This document shows, one piece after another, positions 49,430 to 64,000 of a stretch of 64,000 nucleotides of DNA. The translations under genes and the position numbers were made by a program. How positions within the stretch are numbered: the stretch's first letter is position 1; every line of letters begins with the position of its first letter. Source of the stretch: Primulina eburnea (lineage: Eukaryota; Streptophyta; Magnoliopsida; Lamiales; Gesneriaceae); contig NC_133106.1 in NCBI RefSeq assembly GCF_022965805.1, positions 38,691,881-38,755,880 of the forward strand, in the 5' to 3' direction. The notes beneath the pieces are model-generated. The model had not been told where the DNA came from. It made no database searches and saw only the letters and a list, made by a program, of their open reading frames with translations.

Positions 49430-50564
49430 GAGTCCTTCACGAGAACATCGAATTTATAGGGAAGAAAAGCGAGGTGGTTGGCATGCTTATCTGTGTTAAA
49501 GCACCTTAAGCGTTGGAATTTCCTGTATTTATCGTAAAATTCAGCATTCAACCGTAGCTTTGAATGGTTTTGGTAGAACTATTGTATTTATCTAACCTAA
49601 AAGCACATCTTTTTAAATTTCAAAAATATGATTCTCGTTCTCAGAAATATGATAAAAGTAAAAATTCCAAAACTATTCCAAGACCACACGTGTTGAACGT
49701 TCCATCAGAACGAAAAATAACTATTATGTTTTCTTGCATTCAATATTGGTAAAGCATTTCAACGAAGGAGCGCTCTAAAGATATTGCAATATAGACAATA
49801 TCGGAGTTCGATTAAAAAGACACAAGACAAATATTTATTCACCATGGGCTTTAGACCAACTAATTAGAAATCCCAAGTTGTTTTAAAACTCAGAATCAAT
49901 ATCGATATCAATGTACAATTAAAGCTTAGAAATGTTATCACATTAACTGAACTTGTTAAAGTTTGAACTTTACTTTAACCTCAGCGCAAATTTGAATATA
50001 TAGCTGTTTAGTGATTACCATAACCCTAATAATTGTTAAGTCTTTTTTTTTTAAAAAATAAAATCTAGACATTATACGCAATAAATTTAGGAAGCTAAAG
50101 CTATGCATAACCCAACATCCAAAATTTTGAAAATTAAATAAAAGGTTGCTGAAAAGGTCCGTAAAAAAGATGTGACATGATTGCTAATATCTACAAAAAA
50201 AAAATTCATTTTCGCTTTGTTATTATTGTTGCATCAAACCTTACGGAGTTTTAAACAATTTCAAGGCCTAAAATAAAAGTCAGACCTTAGTCTATTGAGT
50301 AAATCCAAAAGTCAACAAAAATACTAAAAAGGATTATGTAAACAAAAATTAGCAAAATACTGATGCTAACATTAAATGCTATACTCTATATTATCAGTGT
50401 TGTGAGAATACATAAAATATAGAATCAGTGATTTATTAAAAACAATTATTTAATACTTCACACACAATTTTGCTAAATTGTCCAGTCAAGGGAGGTCACG
50501 GTGGAAAACTTAGGCAAAGGGAAGAAGAGAGATATATTTATACACTCAGAAAATGTATCTCTTA
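49430..50564. other. AT-rich spacer
   Basis: It includes the promoter side of the zinc finger gene. No other gene is seen. Confidence 0.5.
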
Positions 50565-51147
50565 GGCCGCGTTTAGTTGGCCAGATTAAGTAGGATAGAT
50601 TATTTTATCACTCTGTTGGTATGATTTTTATTTAACCAGCTCAATCCCTCCTATAAATGATTAAGTTGTATTATGTGTGATTAAATAATACATCCTTCTT
50701 CCGTAGGATTATTAATCCCTCCTCTATTCCTACTCTCTTTCCAATTTTACCATTCTTCCTTCACCGCTATTGAATCACCTCGGCTGTGGGACTGCCGCCG
50801 CCAGACCGCCACCGCACTGTCGGACTTTAGCCAGACCGCCGCCGCCGGACCTTCGCTGGACCGCCGCCGCACAGACTTCGCCGGACCTTCGTCGGACCGC
50901 CATCGCCGTCGCCAGACCGCCGACTCACCGCCGGACTGCCGGACTATCGGTCAGCTGTCGCCGGAGGGGCAGAAAAAAAAAAAAAAGAGGAAGGACAATT
51001 TTGTCATTTAATCAAAATTTCACAATTATCATATACTTAAAAATCTTATCAAACATACTATCATATATTATATTTCTACGACAATCATTTTCTTTATTAT
51101 TTACATACTAATCAGTAGTTTATTTTATCCTGCAACCAAACGCTGCC
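50565..51147. mobile_element. Tourist-like (PIF/Harbinger) MITE with a GC-rich core
   Basis: It is flanked by TTA on both sides (50562-50564 and 51148-51150). The left end reads GGCCGCGTTTAGTTGGCCAG and the reverse of the right end GGCAGCGTTTGGTTGCAGGA, so they form inverted repeats of about 20 bases with some mismatches. The outer arms are AT-rich, but 50775-50990 is strikingly GC-rich with many GCCGCC and CCGGAC repeats, unlike its surroundings. The frame at 50770-51111 across it (Pro/Arg-rich) is judged non-coding. Confidence 0.75.
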
Positions 51148-51160
51148 TTAATATATTATT

Positions 51161-51342
51161 GAGTAGGTCTCATGTGAGACCGTCTCACGGATCTCAATCT
51201 GTGAGATGTGTCAACCCTACTCATATTCATAATAAAAAGTAATACTCTTAGCATAAAAAGTAATACATTTTCATGGGTTACCCAAATAAAGATCCGTCTC
51301 ACAAAATACGACCCGTGAGACCGTCTCATACAAGTTTTTGTC
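51161..51342. mobile_element. GAGACGGTCTCAC MITE with perfect 9-bp TSD
   Basis: The best-preserved copy: 182 bp, flanked by TATATTATT at 51152-51160 and 51343-51351. It starts GAGTAGGTCTCATGTGAGAC and ends ACAAGTTTTTGTC, with CGTCTCACGGATC and its inverted partner near the two ends and the duplicated core AAAAAGTAATACTCTTAGCA. It sits only 13 bases from the Tourist-like MITE. Confidence 0.93.
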
Positions 51343-51351
51343 TATATTATT

Positions 51352-53132
51352 ATGAACGTGGCTATCAAAGTAACCATATTTGGTAAGTTGGTATGGTCTT
51401 CATCATATTGAAATTTGGCCCCGTATCAAATTGCCACATGGTTCGTCGTCAATTTTTATCATTATGATATTACTCTTATTTTATTATAAATAAAATAAAT
51501 TACAAAAAAAGATTAAACTCCAGAGAAAATTTAAATAAAATAAAAGACACGCGTGCGCAAAACGTGCGCCCGGACGTTAGTAATCTAAATAAAGTTAAGA
51601 TTATCACCATGCTTCCTAACAAAACATGAATGCTGGATCTGGAACCCAACATCCGATAAAGTAGAAATGATGGTGGAGATTGGCAGAAGGCATAATTAGG
51701 TGGAGAAGATTTTTCAAGGATGAAAAACGTGGTGGACAATTCCATCTAGGAGATAATACAAGTACATGTATTTCATGGTCCGGTGAATCAAAAAATTATC
51801 GAGTTATCGTGAAGCGGATAGTAGAGTAAGAGATACACAATTCCACAAAATTATGGACTATAATAATATGAGATTTTAATTTGTAAAGTGGGATAAAAAA
51901 AGAAAATTAGTATATTGAAGGGAGTAGTAGAGATCACAGCCAGACTTAAGAGGACCTGATGCGAGTCATTCAGTAAGACACAAATAAATCCCAAGTTAGA
52001 GGAGTGAAGGCTAATGGGTAAATAAATTGATAGTGAGTAAGAAATATGAAATGCTACTTATATTTTCCTATCACTGACTCGAGCAACGACGTGTCAAATC
52101 TGTCAATATTTACAAACACGATGTGGCAGAACCTACATTAATCACTGGGACAGTGTTTGTTATCAAGAAAAGAATAATAAATAGCCAGTTGATATTGAAA
52201 GATCCTATCTGGGTTATTAGATTTCTTCATTTCTAAGATCTCTCGTCAAAGAAGATGTTGGGATTTCCTATATTAACAGCATACCTGATGGAAACAATAT
52301 ATACGGTCAGATGTAGATGCAATTTTCTCTATAAGAAGACTTTTTTTCTGGTCAGGTAGGTATGCTAGAGCGGTAAGAACTGTGATGATGAAATTTAGAA
52401 ACTGACACGTTTTTCCGCAAGAGTATACAGTTAGTTCCACTAAGGTTTGTAGCTAAGCACACATTAAGCTACACCCAATAGAACTAATGCGCTAATCATC
52501 ACATTCTCCAATTATACTATGAAAAGCTATCGAATCAATGGAAAACTGAGATACCATAAGGCATAAAACAACTAAGTAAAAAACTGCAATCCTACACGTT
52601 AAGCAAAAAAGTCGGGAACAAATTAAGTAATTTTAAAATGTCAATTATCCAATGAAAATTTAAGAAGAAAAATACCCGCATAGAATTGTATCGCTCTCTC
52701 CAATTAATTAATTTTCTAAGACGAGAGGATGTCAAAATTGAATGGTACCAACATACGAAGCTGCATTGCAAACATCAGATTCCAAGAAAAGCAAACGTCG
52801 TGAATGAGACATCACATTTTTACCACATAAAAACTGAAATTTTGACTTCTTACCATCGATTCGAGCCGGTGTGACCGGCGACAATTTATTTTTCCAATAT
52901 TCTACAAGAAAAGGCACGAGTTTACCACCAACTTCATTACACACCAGAAGGGGAAACTTTTGAGGTATAGAAACTTGCTAACATCAAGCTAACGATAAAA
53001 ACTTGAAGATGAAAGGAAAAATGGACTGCGGATTAGAAGGACACGGTGATCCCAAACTGGTTGGTGATTTGCCAGGTGCAGAATAAAGTATAATATAATT
53101 AAATATATATAATATAACCTATAAATAAAAAA
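51352..53132. other. Spacer without a confirmed gene
   Basis: A minus-strand frame at 52732-52944 (beginning MCNEVGGKLVPFLVEYWKNK) has protein-like composition but is not recognised and has no clear neighbours. A frame at 51500-51745 (-) is less convincing. The remainder is AT-rich. Confidence 0.4.
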
Positions 53133-53206
53133 GCTCTCGTAGCTCAGTTGGTTAGAGCACCCGTTTAGTAAGCGGGAGGTCTTGAGTTCGACTCTCAACG
53201 AGAGCA
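53133..53206 (+). tRNA. tRNA-Thr (anticodon AGU)
   Basis: A full 74-nt cloverleaf: acceptor stem GCTCTCG with CGAGAGC, D-arm TAGCTCAGTTGGTTAGAGC, anticodon stem CCCGT with GCGGG around loop TTAGTAA (anticodon AGT), variable AGGTC, and T-arm TTGAGTTCGACTCTCAA. The discriminator base is A. No intron and no CCA in the gene, as expected for a nuclear tRNA. The A and B boxes are intact and a T-rich stretch follows at about 53223-53234, which could end RNA polymerase III transcription. It would decode ACU, and ACC/ACA if A34 becomes inosine. Confidence 0.97.
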
Positions 53207-53874
53207 GTTTGGTAAGAAATTATGCTTTTCTTTTGTATGTAGACCATCGATAAATCTAATAGACCAATTTCAACACATATATATTTCTGCATTTTATTTA
53301 AAATCTAATTTTAGAATTACATATTTACCAATTACTCTATCGATAAAATCTTTTCAATTCACTTATATTTTAATTATAATTTAGTCACACTCATTCATTC
53401 ATTCACAATATATATATTTAAACACTCGTCTAAAAATAAATATTTACTAACACTATCAACTTCTCTATCGATACAAAATGCAGTTCCGTCACAAAAGTGT
53501 ATACGGTGGATGTCGAATGGAGATCAACGCAAATATATATAAACTTCAAAAAATGTTACTCACATTCATTAATCCTATACCCAAATAACAATTACATGAG
53601 AAATGACTTAGTCTCTACAATTTTATAACGACAAAGAATTACACATCGTCAACTATCAAAAGGGCAATAAAAAGTTACATATTTACAGAGCTCAATCAAG
53701 GTAAATACACCTGGGAAACTAACTTCATCCATGGATACTTCAACATTATGAGCAAGCACAGATGAAAAAAGCCAAACAAACCATCCTATTTACCTCAAAA
53801 TAAATTTATCGCAGTCTTCACTCTTGTTACTACAGTCGTTTGATGCTAGTCACAGAGTAGCAAGGAGTTCCTTT
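53207..53874. other. AT-rich spacer and 3' UTR side of the NDR kinase gene
   Basis: No gene is seen apart from the likely 3' UTR of the kinase gene at the right end. Confidence 0.5.
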
Positions 53875-58333
<4,459 letters not shown>

Positions 58334-59400
58334 CCACCTTACCACTTTTTCTTATAAAAATTGAGACTCCGGTTCTGATGCTACTAAGTTGGCTTGTTAA
58401 ATAATCCCATACACTCAGAGCCAAGCATCCAATGCATCAGCTACGGAATCAAATCCGCGGAGTAATGAGCAAAGATACCATTAATTCGTGCTGCATAGAG
58501 AAATAAACCAGAAATGATCAATCAAGAAAGGTCGGCAATCTTCTTTAGTAGTCAACAAATCCCTTTTTGGCAGGTAAAAAAGAAGAACGAACCTAGTCAA
58601 AGTTTCCATAATTTAATTTTGTCTAGTTTTATTCCTACTTTTCAAGCAAACCATTTCTTTAAATTCATATCTTCATTTAGCCAATCAAACTCCTCAACTT
58701 AAACGCCCAGAAAATATCATCCAGCACAAGCAATAATACATTAAACACCAAGACAAGATTTTTCTCTGGATCAGAAACAAGAGTAAGTCAAAAAGAGGAA
58801 CAAACGCCAAAATAAAACTCGTCGCAAAAAGAGGATTTGAAGAAAAAGTGGAAAAAAATATCCTAGAAATAAACTGAGAAATCTACTGGAAGCCGAGAAA
58901 CAAAAAGAAATAAAATGACCAAATTCTACAACTCAATTCCTACGGATAACACCAAAAGGAAAAAGGATCTTTAAAAAAACCTTAATAGAGCAGAGGATAT
59001 ATAAGAATCACGTACAGCAAAATTCAATCACTAGCACCACAAGGAAACGCATCACACCGATCCCAAAAAAGAAACAGAAGATTATCCCCTAAAAATCCAA
59101 ATTTCAAGCCACGAGAACTTTCCCTAAAAGTAAAAACTCAACTGTCAGCATAAACATCAACCGAGAAGTAACCTTCGCATCAAATCCAGTAAGTGAAATT
59201 TCCCTCCATTTATTTATATTTATATTTATACACGAGAAATAGAGCAGTAAAACGAGAGGATACCAATGCGACAGCGAATCACTCGAAACCCTAAATTTAT
59301 CTAGAGAGAGTAGAAGAAGGAAAGGTGAGAAAGACGAAGATTGCGATGAAACTTTATGCGTTGGTGGCAAAATTCGCTGTTAAAGGCAGAGAGAGAACGG
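58334..59400 (-). promoter_or_regulatory. 5' UTR intron and leader of the NDR kinase gene
   Basis: A good acceptor (TTTATTTCTCTATGCAG on the minus strand, ending at 58491) and donor (CATTG followed by GTATCC at 59263) suggest a 5' UTR intron at about 58491-59263 and a leader exon starting near 59390. No ATG-initiated protein is conserved there. This is inferred from splice signals only. Confidence 0.45.
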
Positions 59401-60183
59401 GGAAGTTTAGCACTAATTGATGGAGCTGTACTGTAATAATAATAAATCGTATTAATTAAATGTTGCCTTTTTAAAATAAAAATAAAATAAATAAATGTTT
59501 AGCCGTTGAATTTCTCTCTCGGACGCGTTTTGACGAATCAAATGTCACATTCCTCCATGCAACCAATTCATCCTTCTTTCGTCCTCGCAACTTGTCATTT
59601 TACGTGCAATCCAATTGATTTTTATAGGTTCTTATTGATCACGTTAATTTTTTCTTTTAAAAAAAACTCATAAATATAATTTTACGGGTAAAAATACCAA
59701 TAATTGATTTAAGACGATGGATAAAATTGCTATTTTTCAAATTAAAATTATCGTAAAATCGAGTCAAATATGAGATGAGATGATATATAAACAGATAATT
59801 AAGTAAATGTATTTTTTTAAAAAAATTCAAAATACTTACTTTGGTAAAAGAGAAAATAATATGTATGTACACATTAATTTGAGGTTTAAGGGATGGTCAA
59901 GAATGCGATGTATCTAACTTCAAACCATTTACTTTTAAACCCGCAACTTTAGACATACTCAATTATTTTCCATACGAAACACTTAGAAACAATTAATAAA
60001 TATAATTATTATGTTAATAATTCGATGATAATACACGAATCAATTAAAATAAAACCTAATTAGAATTTAATAATTAATACCTTTTAGTTAGTTAAAAAAA
60101 GTTAATCGATGAATTGTAATTGCTTTATTTAATAAACTGACAGATAAAATGTTGATCGTCCATTTCTGAACTAATACGTTGAC

Positions 60184-60429
60184 TTAAAAATCATGAAGGA
60201 AAAAAAAGGCATATATACAATTTCGAAATTGTATATAAACACGAAATGTGTATACAAAACAAGAAACAGCGCACCTAATTAATTTCCCATACAAAAATGG
60301 TTTCACATGCACAAATAGCTCTTGTAAGTTTGGTGCCAAATTACTCCACCAAGAAGACAACTGATCAATCGGTTGAGTGAAGGGCCCGGGCAAATCGTTG
60401 GCAAGCAGATGCAAAATAGCCCTCCCCAA
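60184..60429 (-). other. Possible orphan exon
   Basis: A minus-strand frame with LLANDLPGPFTQPIDQLSSW and SNLAPNLQELFVHVKPFLYG looks like real protein (balanced composition, tryptophans, prolines). Possible acceptor and donor sites lie around it (AG near 60425, GT after ...GKLIR), but no ATG and no partner exons are recognised. It may be a remnant of a small gene. I cannot name the family. Confidence 0.3.
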
Positions 60430-61020
60430 TTAAACTAATTATGTTTTGCCCGAGTAAAATTTTTTCAATTATAGAAATTAAGCGTATCAATAATAATTAT
60501 GTATTTCTTTAGATGATCTGGATTGCTAGCAGCATGGATTAATACGTACATTTATCCACTAGCATATGGATCTCAACAACATTTGCATGTGCTCGTAACT
60601 TTGAATCCCTTTTTATGCGACACGATGGGCAAATTAATGGACGAGTTTATAAATAACTGAATTGGTAAACTTTAGTTCTTTCTTTTTTTAAAAAAATAAA
60701 TTATACTTTAGAAAATATGCAACTTGTCTCGGAAGCAATTTCGTATGGGGTTTTCTTGAATCAAGTAATGTAATTTATTACAAACACGACTTACAAGAAT
60801 CAACAATCTTCTAAAAGTTGTTGCCGAGTACAGAATTTTGAACTTCTTTTATATCATTAATGTTCTGATATTTTGATAACAAACATTAATTAGGATGGAC
60901 AACATAGAAAATATCTCATTATATATGTTGTGTTATATTTTAAATTAAAATTGTACTTAGTGCTTCGCATACCGAGTTAATTGGATCACGTGTAGAATAC
61001 GAACACAAACCAATCTCTGA

Positions 61021-61056
<36 letters not shown>

Positions 61057-61814
61057 CCAATGAGATATCTAAGTTCTAAATTGGGAAGCGATATAATTCA
61101 AAACTCTATTATAAAATAAAAATAAAAAAACTATTTTTCCAAAATCATTAAAAAAAAAAATCAAACCACGGAACGATTTTTTCATGCAAATTAATCAGAA
61201 AGAAAATGAGGAGTCTGAAAAATATAGCCAATCTCAGAGACATTATTTGCTGCCCCAAAGATGAAGGCGAGATTCCGGGTTGGTTGGGGCTCTCCGATCG
61301 ATGATTAATCCAGAAAAGAAGATAAAAGAGAAGGTGTGAATTGGTTCTTTTTAAATCAAATGGCTAGTTCAGTAGCTTCGGGACGAAGCCAAATGAAATC
61401 TTTCATTGCTTTTTTCCACTAGTACTTTAAAAAGAAGAAGTCGGGGGATTCATGTGTAGCAAACTCCTTTACTATTTTAGACATAAAATCTAAATTTATT
61501 TTCATTATTCACGTGGGCCACACTTATTTCTTAATATTTTGTGGTATGGAACATAATCTAAAGAAAAATATATTTTCTTAGAATGATTGTACCAATGGAT
61601 GCTTAAGTTTTACTGCATGCATGTGATCCAATCGCTGATCCGGTCGACCATCCATATTATTACGTATTAATTAAATATATAAAAACACGTCTTAGACCTC
61701 GTGGACGAGTTTTGATTTCGACACTACCCTATTTCATCACCATCTTCAGAAGTTGCTACTGCTTCCCAGTGTAATGCTCCTAAATACTTCTTCACAAACT
61801 CGATAACTGTACGA

Positions 61815-61816
<2 letters not shown>

Positions 61817-61862
<46 letters not shown>
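61817..61862. repeat. (AT)n microsatellite
   Basis: About 23 AT units next to the methyltransferase relic. Confidence 0.95.
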
Positions 61863-61865
<3 letters not shown>

Positions 61866-61967
61866 TGTAATATATATATGTATGTATTTGTTTTTAGACG
61901 CAGATGATTTATAAAAGAGAGACAGCAAATGGACCATAGCTATGATGGGAATATTCATGTGCGTACC

Positions 61968-62200
61968 AGTTATGAACCGTGCCAATCAAGCCTCTATCGT
62001 ACACAATCTTAAGGGTATTGGTACCATCTTCATGCACAACATTCATCACCCAAACATCCTTCTCTTTCAAGGCAGCAGCAAATGACCCCAAATTTGCCTT
62101 CATATCCATCACCTTTCTTAGTGTGTTCAATGAGATCTTTGGGTGTAAAAGACTTCAATAATTTTCAACCCTTCGGGCTTCGGTTCCAACTTCCAAAGTT
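61968..62200 (-). pseudogene. Relic exon of a plant PMT-type (DUF248) methyltransferase
   Basis: On the minus strand, NTLRKVMDMKANLGSFAAAL, KEKDVWVMNVVHEDG and TLKIVYDRGLIGTVHNW match the conserved segment of plant Golgi putative methyltransferases (QUA2/PMT family). The exon ends at a plausible donor after HNW (GTACGC). Upstream, EARRVENY is followed by TGA where the family usually has Trp, then SLLHPKI. Other exons are not found in the window, so this is a fragment. These enzymes act on pectin in the Golgi; this copy cannot. Confidence 0.75.
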
Positions 62201-63160
62201 CCTGGTTGAAAATGGAGATGGCAAATGCGTGAGATGAGAATCAGAACTGGTAAAGGGAATAAAAACTTCAAACGCATGTCTTTTTCAAACATGGCACTTG
62301 AATAGCCAAAATCAGCAAGACTTAGGGGACGAGAAGTTAATCAGGCAGGCCATGGTGCCAGTCCACTGTCTCTAGCATTGTGATCATCTGATGATAGGCA
62401 AATATTAGAAAAGCACTAGGAAACCTAAAACTATGAAAACATTTTTAACCACGATATATCTATCATATATTTGTTAACTATTTTTCAATGAAAAATATAA
62501 AGAACCACCACATAACACTGTTTTTGAATCCTCTAATTACAATGCTGTCAATCTTCCCTTAGCTTGATCTAAATCCGAAGTCCAATCTCCCATAGAGAAA
62601 GGTACGAGAATGACCATTTGATATGGCATCCATTGATAAAATTGAAAGATGAGAAAAGATACACGCACACTCCCAATTTTTTCCACCTCTTAATTAAATT
62701 CTTCCAAAATTCTATTTACCCGAATCCCAATTAATTAAGATGGAGTGAACCTCCGCTTGTCATCATCCCAAAAAGTTGAGAACGCCATGCAAGCAATAGT
62801 AGAATCTGGCAACTTCCCTTAAAGGGGACGAGAATAAATCTTCCATTCTATCTCAGAAATTATTCTTTAGCTTCAAAATATATACATGCAAACAACGAAG
62901 GTAATAGTTAAATTAAATATTTATAATGATCAGAATACTGTGTAATGCATGTTTCCATTCGTACGCCCCACACCGCATCAGGATCATCATCAGATCGACA
63001 AAGAGGTGGATGAGTTTATTATAGATAATAATAAAAAGTAGTTGTAACTATTTTCCAGTTTAGTTGAGGAAGTTAGACACTCCCGGTAGTTAAAAAGGCT
63101 CAAGCATTGTATCACAACATTCATTCAGAATAAGATTTTCATTCACCATTCTTGCTGTAA
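62201..63160. other. Spacer grading into a likely copia 5' LTR
   Basis: The last few hundred bases before 63165 are expected to be the 5' LTR of the copia element, with a promoter somewhere inside. Its left end cannot be set because the partner LTR lies outside the window. No gene is seen to its left. Confidence 0.4.
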
Positions 63161-63164
63161 TATG

Positions 63165-64000
63165 GTATCAGAGCTTTTTTTTTCCGCACAATCTTCTTCC
63201 GCTTCGAGGTTGATCGACGGTAAGATTACATTCAGCGCATTGGTGAATTAAGATCTTTTTCATTTGAGTCTGGATCAGAGTTTTGAGCTCGCAAAGTGTC
63301 ATATCAATGGCAACCGTGAACCCATCTCCATGGAATTCATCTTCCCGATTGGCGGTTGATGATCCTTCAAGTCCCTATTTTTTGCATCATTCGGATAATC
63401 CGGGGATCGTTCTTGTTTCTCAGCCACTCACCGGTGACAATTTTGCATCGTGGAGTAGAGCAATGCGGATTGCTCTCTCTGTCAAGAACAAACTGGGATT
63501 TATTGATGGATCGATTTGTAAGCCAACTGCTTCTGAAATCCATTTACTCAGCGCATGGGTTCGGAATAACAATATAGTCATCTCTTGGCTACTAAACTCA
63601 GTCTCCAAAGATATATCAGCAAGCATTCTGTTTGCGGACTCAGCAGAAGACATCTGGAATGATCTTAGGGATAGATTTCAGCAAAGCAATGGCCCTAGAA
63701 TCTTTCAACTGCGCCGAGACTTGGTCACTCTTCGACAAGAACAAGATCCGGTTAGTGTTTATTTCACAAAAATCAAGGCTATTTGGGAAGAATTAAATCA
63801 TTTTCGACCAATGTGCAGCTGTGGAAAATGTAGTTGCACTGGGGTCAAAAATCTTGAAACATATGTTCAAATGGAATACACAATGATCTTTCTTATGGGG
63901 TTAAACGAGTCATTTACACATATTAGGAGTCAAGTTTTACTGCTTGATCCTTTGCCACCAATCAGCCGAGTGTTTGCTCTTGTGGTACAAGAAGAAAGAC
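63165..64000 (+). mobile_element. Ty1/copia retrotransposon, 5' part (truncated by window end)
   Basis: TGGTATCAGAGC at 63165-63176 is the classical Met-tRNA primer-binding site of plant copia elements. An open frame starts at the ATG at 63307 and remains open to the window end (about 231 codons). It encodes a gag-like protein: a leader, HHSDNPGIVLVSQPLTGDNF, WSRAMRIALSVKNKLGFIDG, the conserved AWVRNNNIVISWLLNSVSKD region, DIWNDLRDRFQQSNGPRIFQ, and a CSCGKCSC cluster. This is the capsid-type domain of copia gag; protease, integrase, reverse transcriptase and RNase H should follow beyond the window. No stop or frameshift is seen in this part, so the element may be young. Confidence 0.9.

Larger units (their letters stand above)
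59401..61900. other. AT-rich intergenic DNA with microsatellites
   Basis: It holds the promoter side of the NDR gene, (AT)n at 61023-61055 and 61817-61862, and a possible orphan exon at 60184-60429 (listed separately). Otherwise no gene is seen. Confidence 0.5.

Noticed and set aside
50770..51111. Pro/Arg-rich 113-codon ORF
   Set aside because: Falls in the GC-rich core of a MITE and ends in AT-rich sequence without any domain.

Overview
The window is nuclear DNA of a flowering plant, most likely a eudicot. Genes contain many GT-AG introns and their proteins are plant-type: PGR5, a CCT-domain regulator, plant cyanase, an NDR kinase, a KIN14B-interacting-protein homologue and a UNC-13-like DUF810 protein. 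Intergenic DNA is AT-rich and full of plant transposon debris. The repeat profile would suit an asterid such as a member of Lamiales, but that is an inference from memory of similar repeats. All exon coordinates come from reading splice sites and recalled family sequences; no database search or transcript data was available.

Layout. 1-5.9 kb holds an LTR-retrotransposon-like remnant, microsatellites and AT-rich DNA. 5.9-9.5 kb (+) is a five-exon CCT-domain gene. 9.8-10.2 kb is a TRIM retroelement with target-site duplication. 10.5-11.6 kb (-) is PGR5, with a second TRIM-like element in its intron. 12.6-13.8 kb (-) is an unknown gene with an MGCFLACFG N-terminus. 14.4-16.2 kb is a probable solo LTR. 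17.7-19.7 kb (+) is an hnRNP1-like RNA-binding protein gene carrying a +1 frameshift; its 3' side runs into an old 0.9-kb tandem duplication. 22.4-23.1 kb (+) is a small basic protein of unknown function with two upstream ORFs. 23.8-24.0 kb (-) is a decayed coding fragment. 24.15-26.15 kb is a 2.0-kb element with terminal inverted repeats. 26.8-30.3 kb (+) is a UNC-13-like/DUF810 pseudogene, followed by a CC-NBS-LRR relic. 32.6-35.2 kb (-) is cyanase. 35.8-36.4 kb (-) is a secreted glycine-rich protein. 36.4-41.0 kb is transposon-rich. 41.1-41.5 kb (+) is a small conserved-looking unknown protein. 42.5-45.4 kb (-) is the KIN14B-interacting-protein homologue. 48.7-49.4 kb (-) is a single C2H2 zinc finger protein with a terminal EAR motif. 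50.6-51.3 kb holds two adjacent MITEs. 53.1 kb (+) is tRNA-Thr(AGU). 53.9-59.4 kb (-) is an NDR-type AGC kinase with 13 coding exons and a 2-nt frameshift in exon 1. 61.9-62.2 kb (-) is a PMT-type methyltransferase relic. 63.1-64.0 kb (+) is the 5' part of a Ty1/copia element that runs off the window.

Nothing here works as an operon; the genes are independent. Two host genes are chloroplast- or metabolism-related (PGR5, cyanase) and several are regulatory (CCT protein, hnRNP, zinc finger, NDR kinase). The clearest extra structure is transposon biology. At least ten copies of one short MITE family occur, two with perfect and one with near-perfect 9-bp target-site duplications, which points to a Mutator-type origin. 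There are also two TRIMs, a solo LTR whose empty site can be worked out from a flanking tandem repeat, and further TIR elements. No evidence of a wholly new biological system was found.
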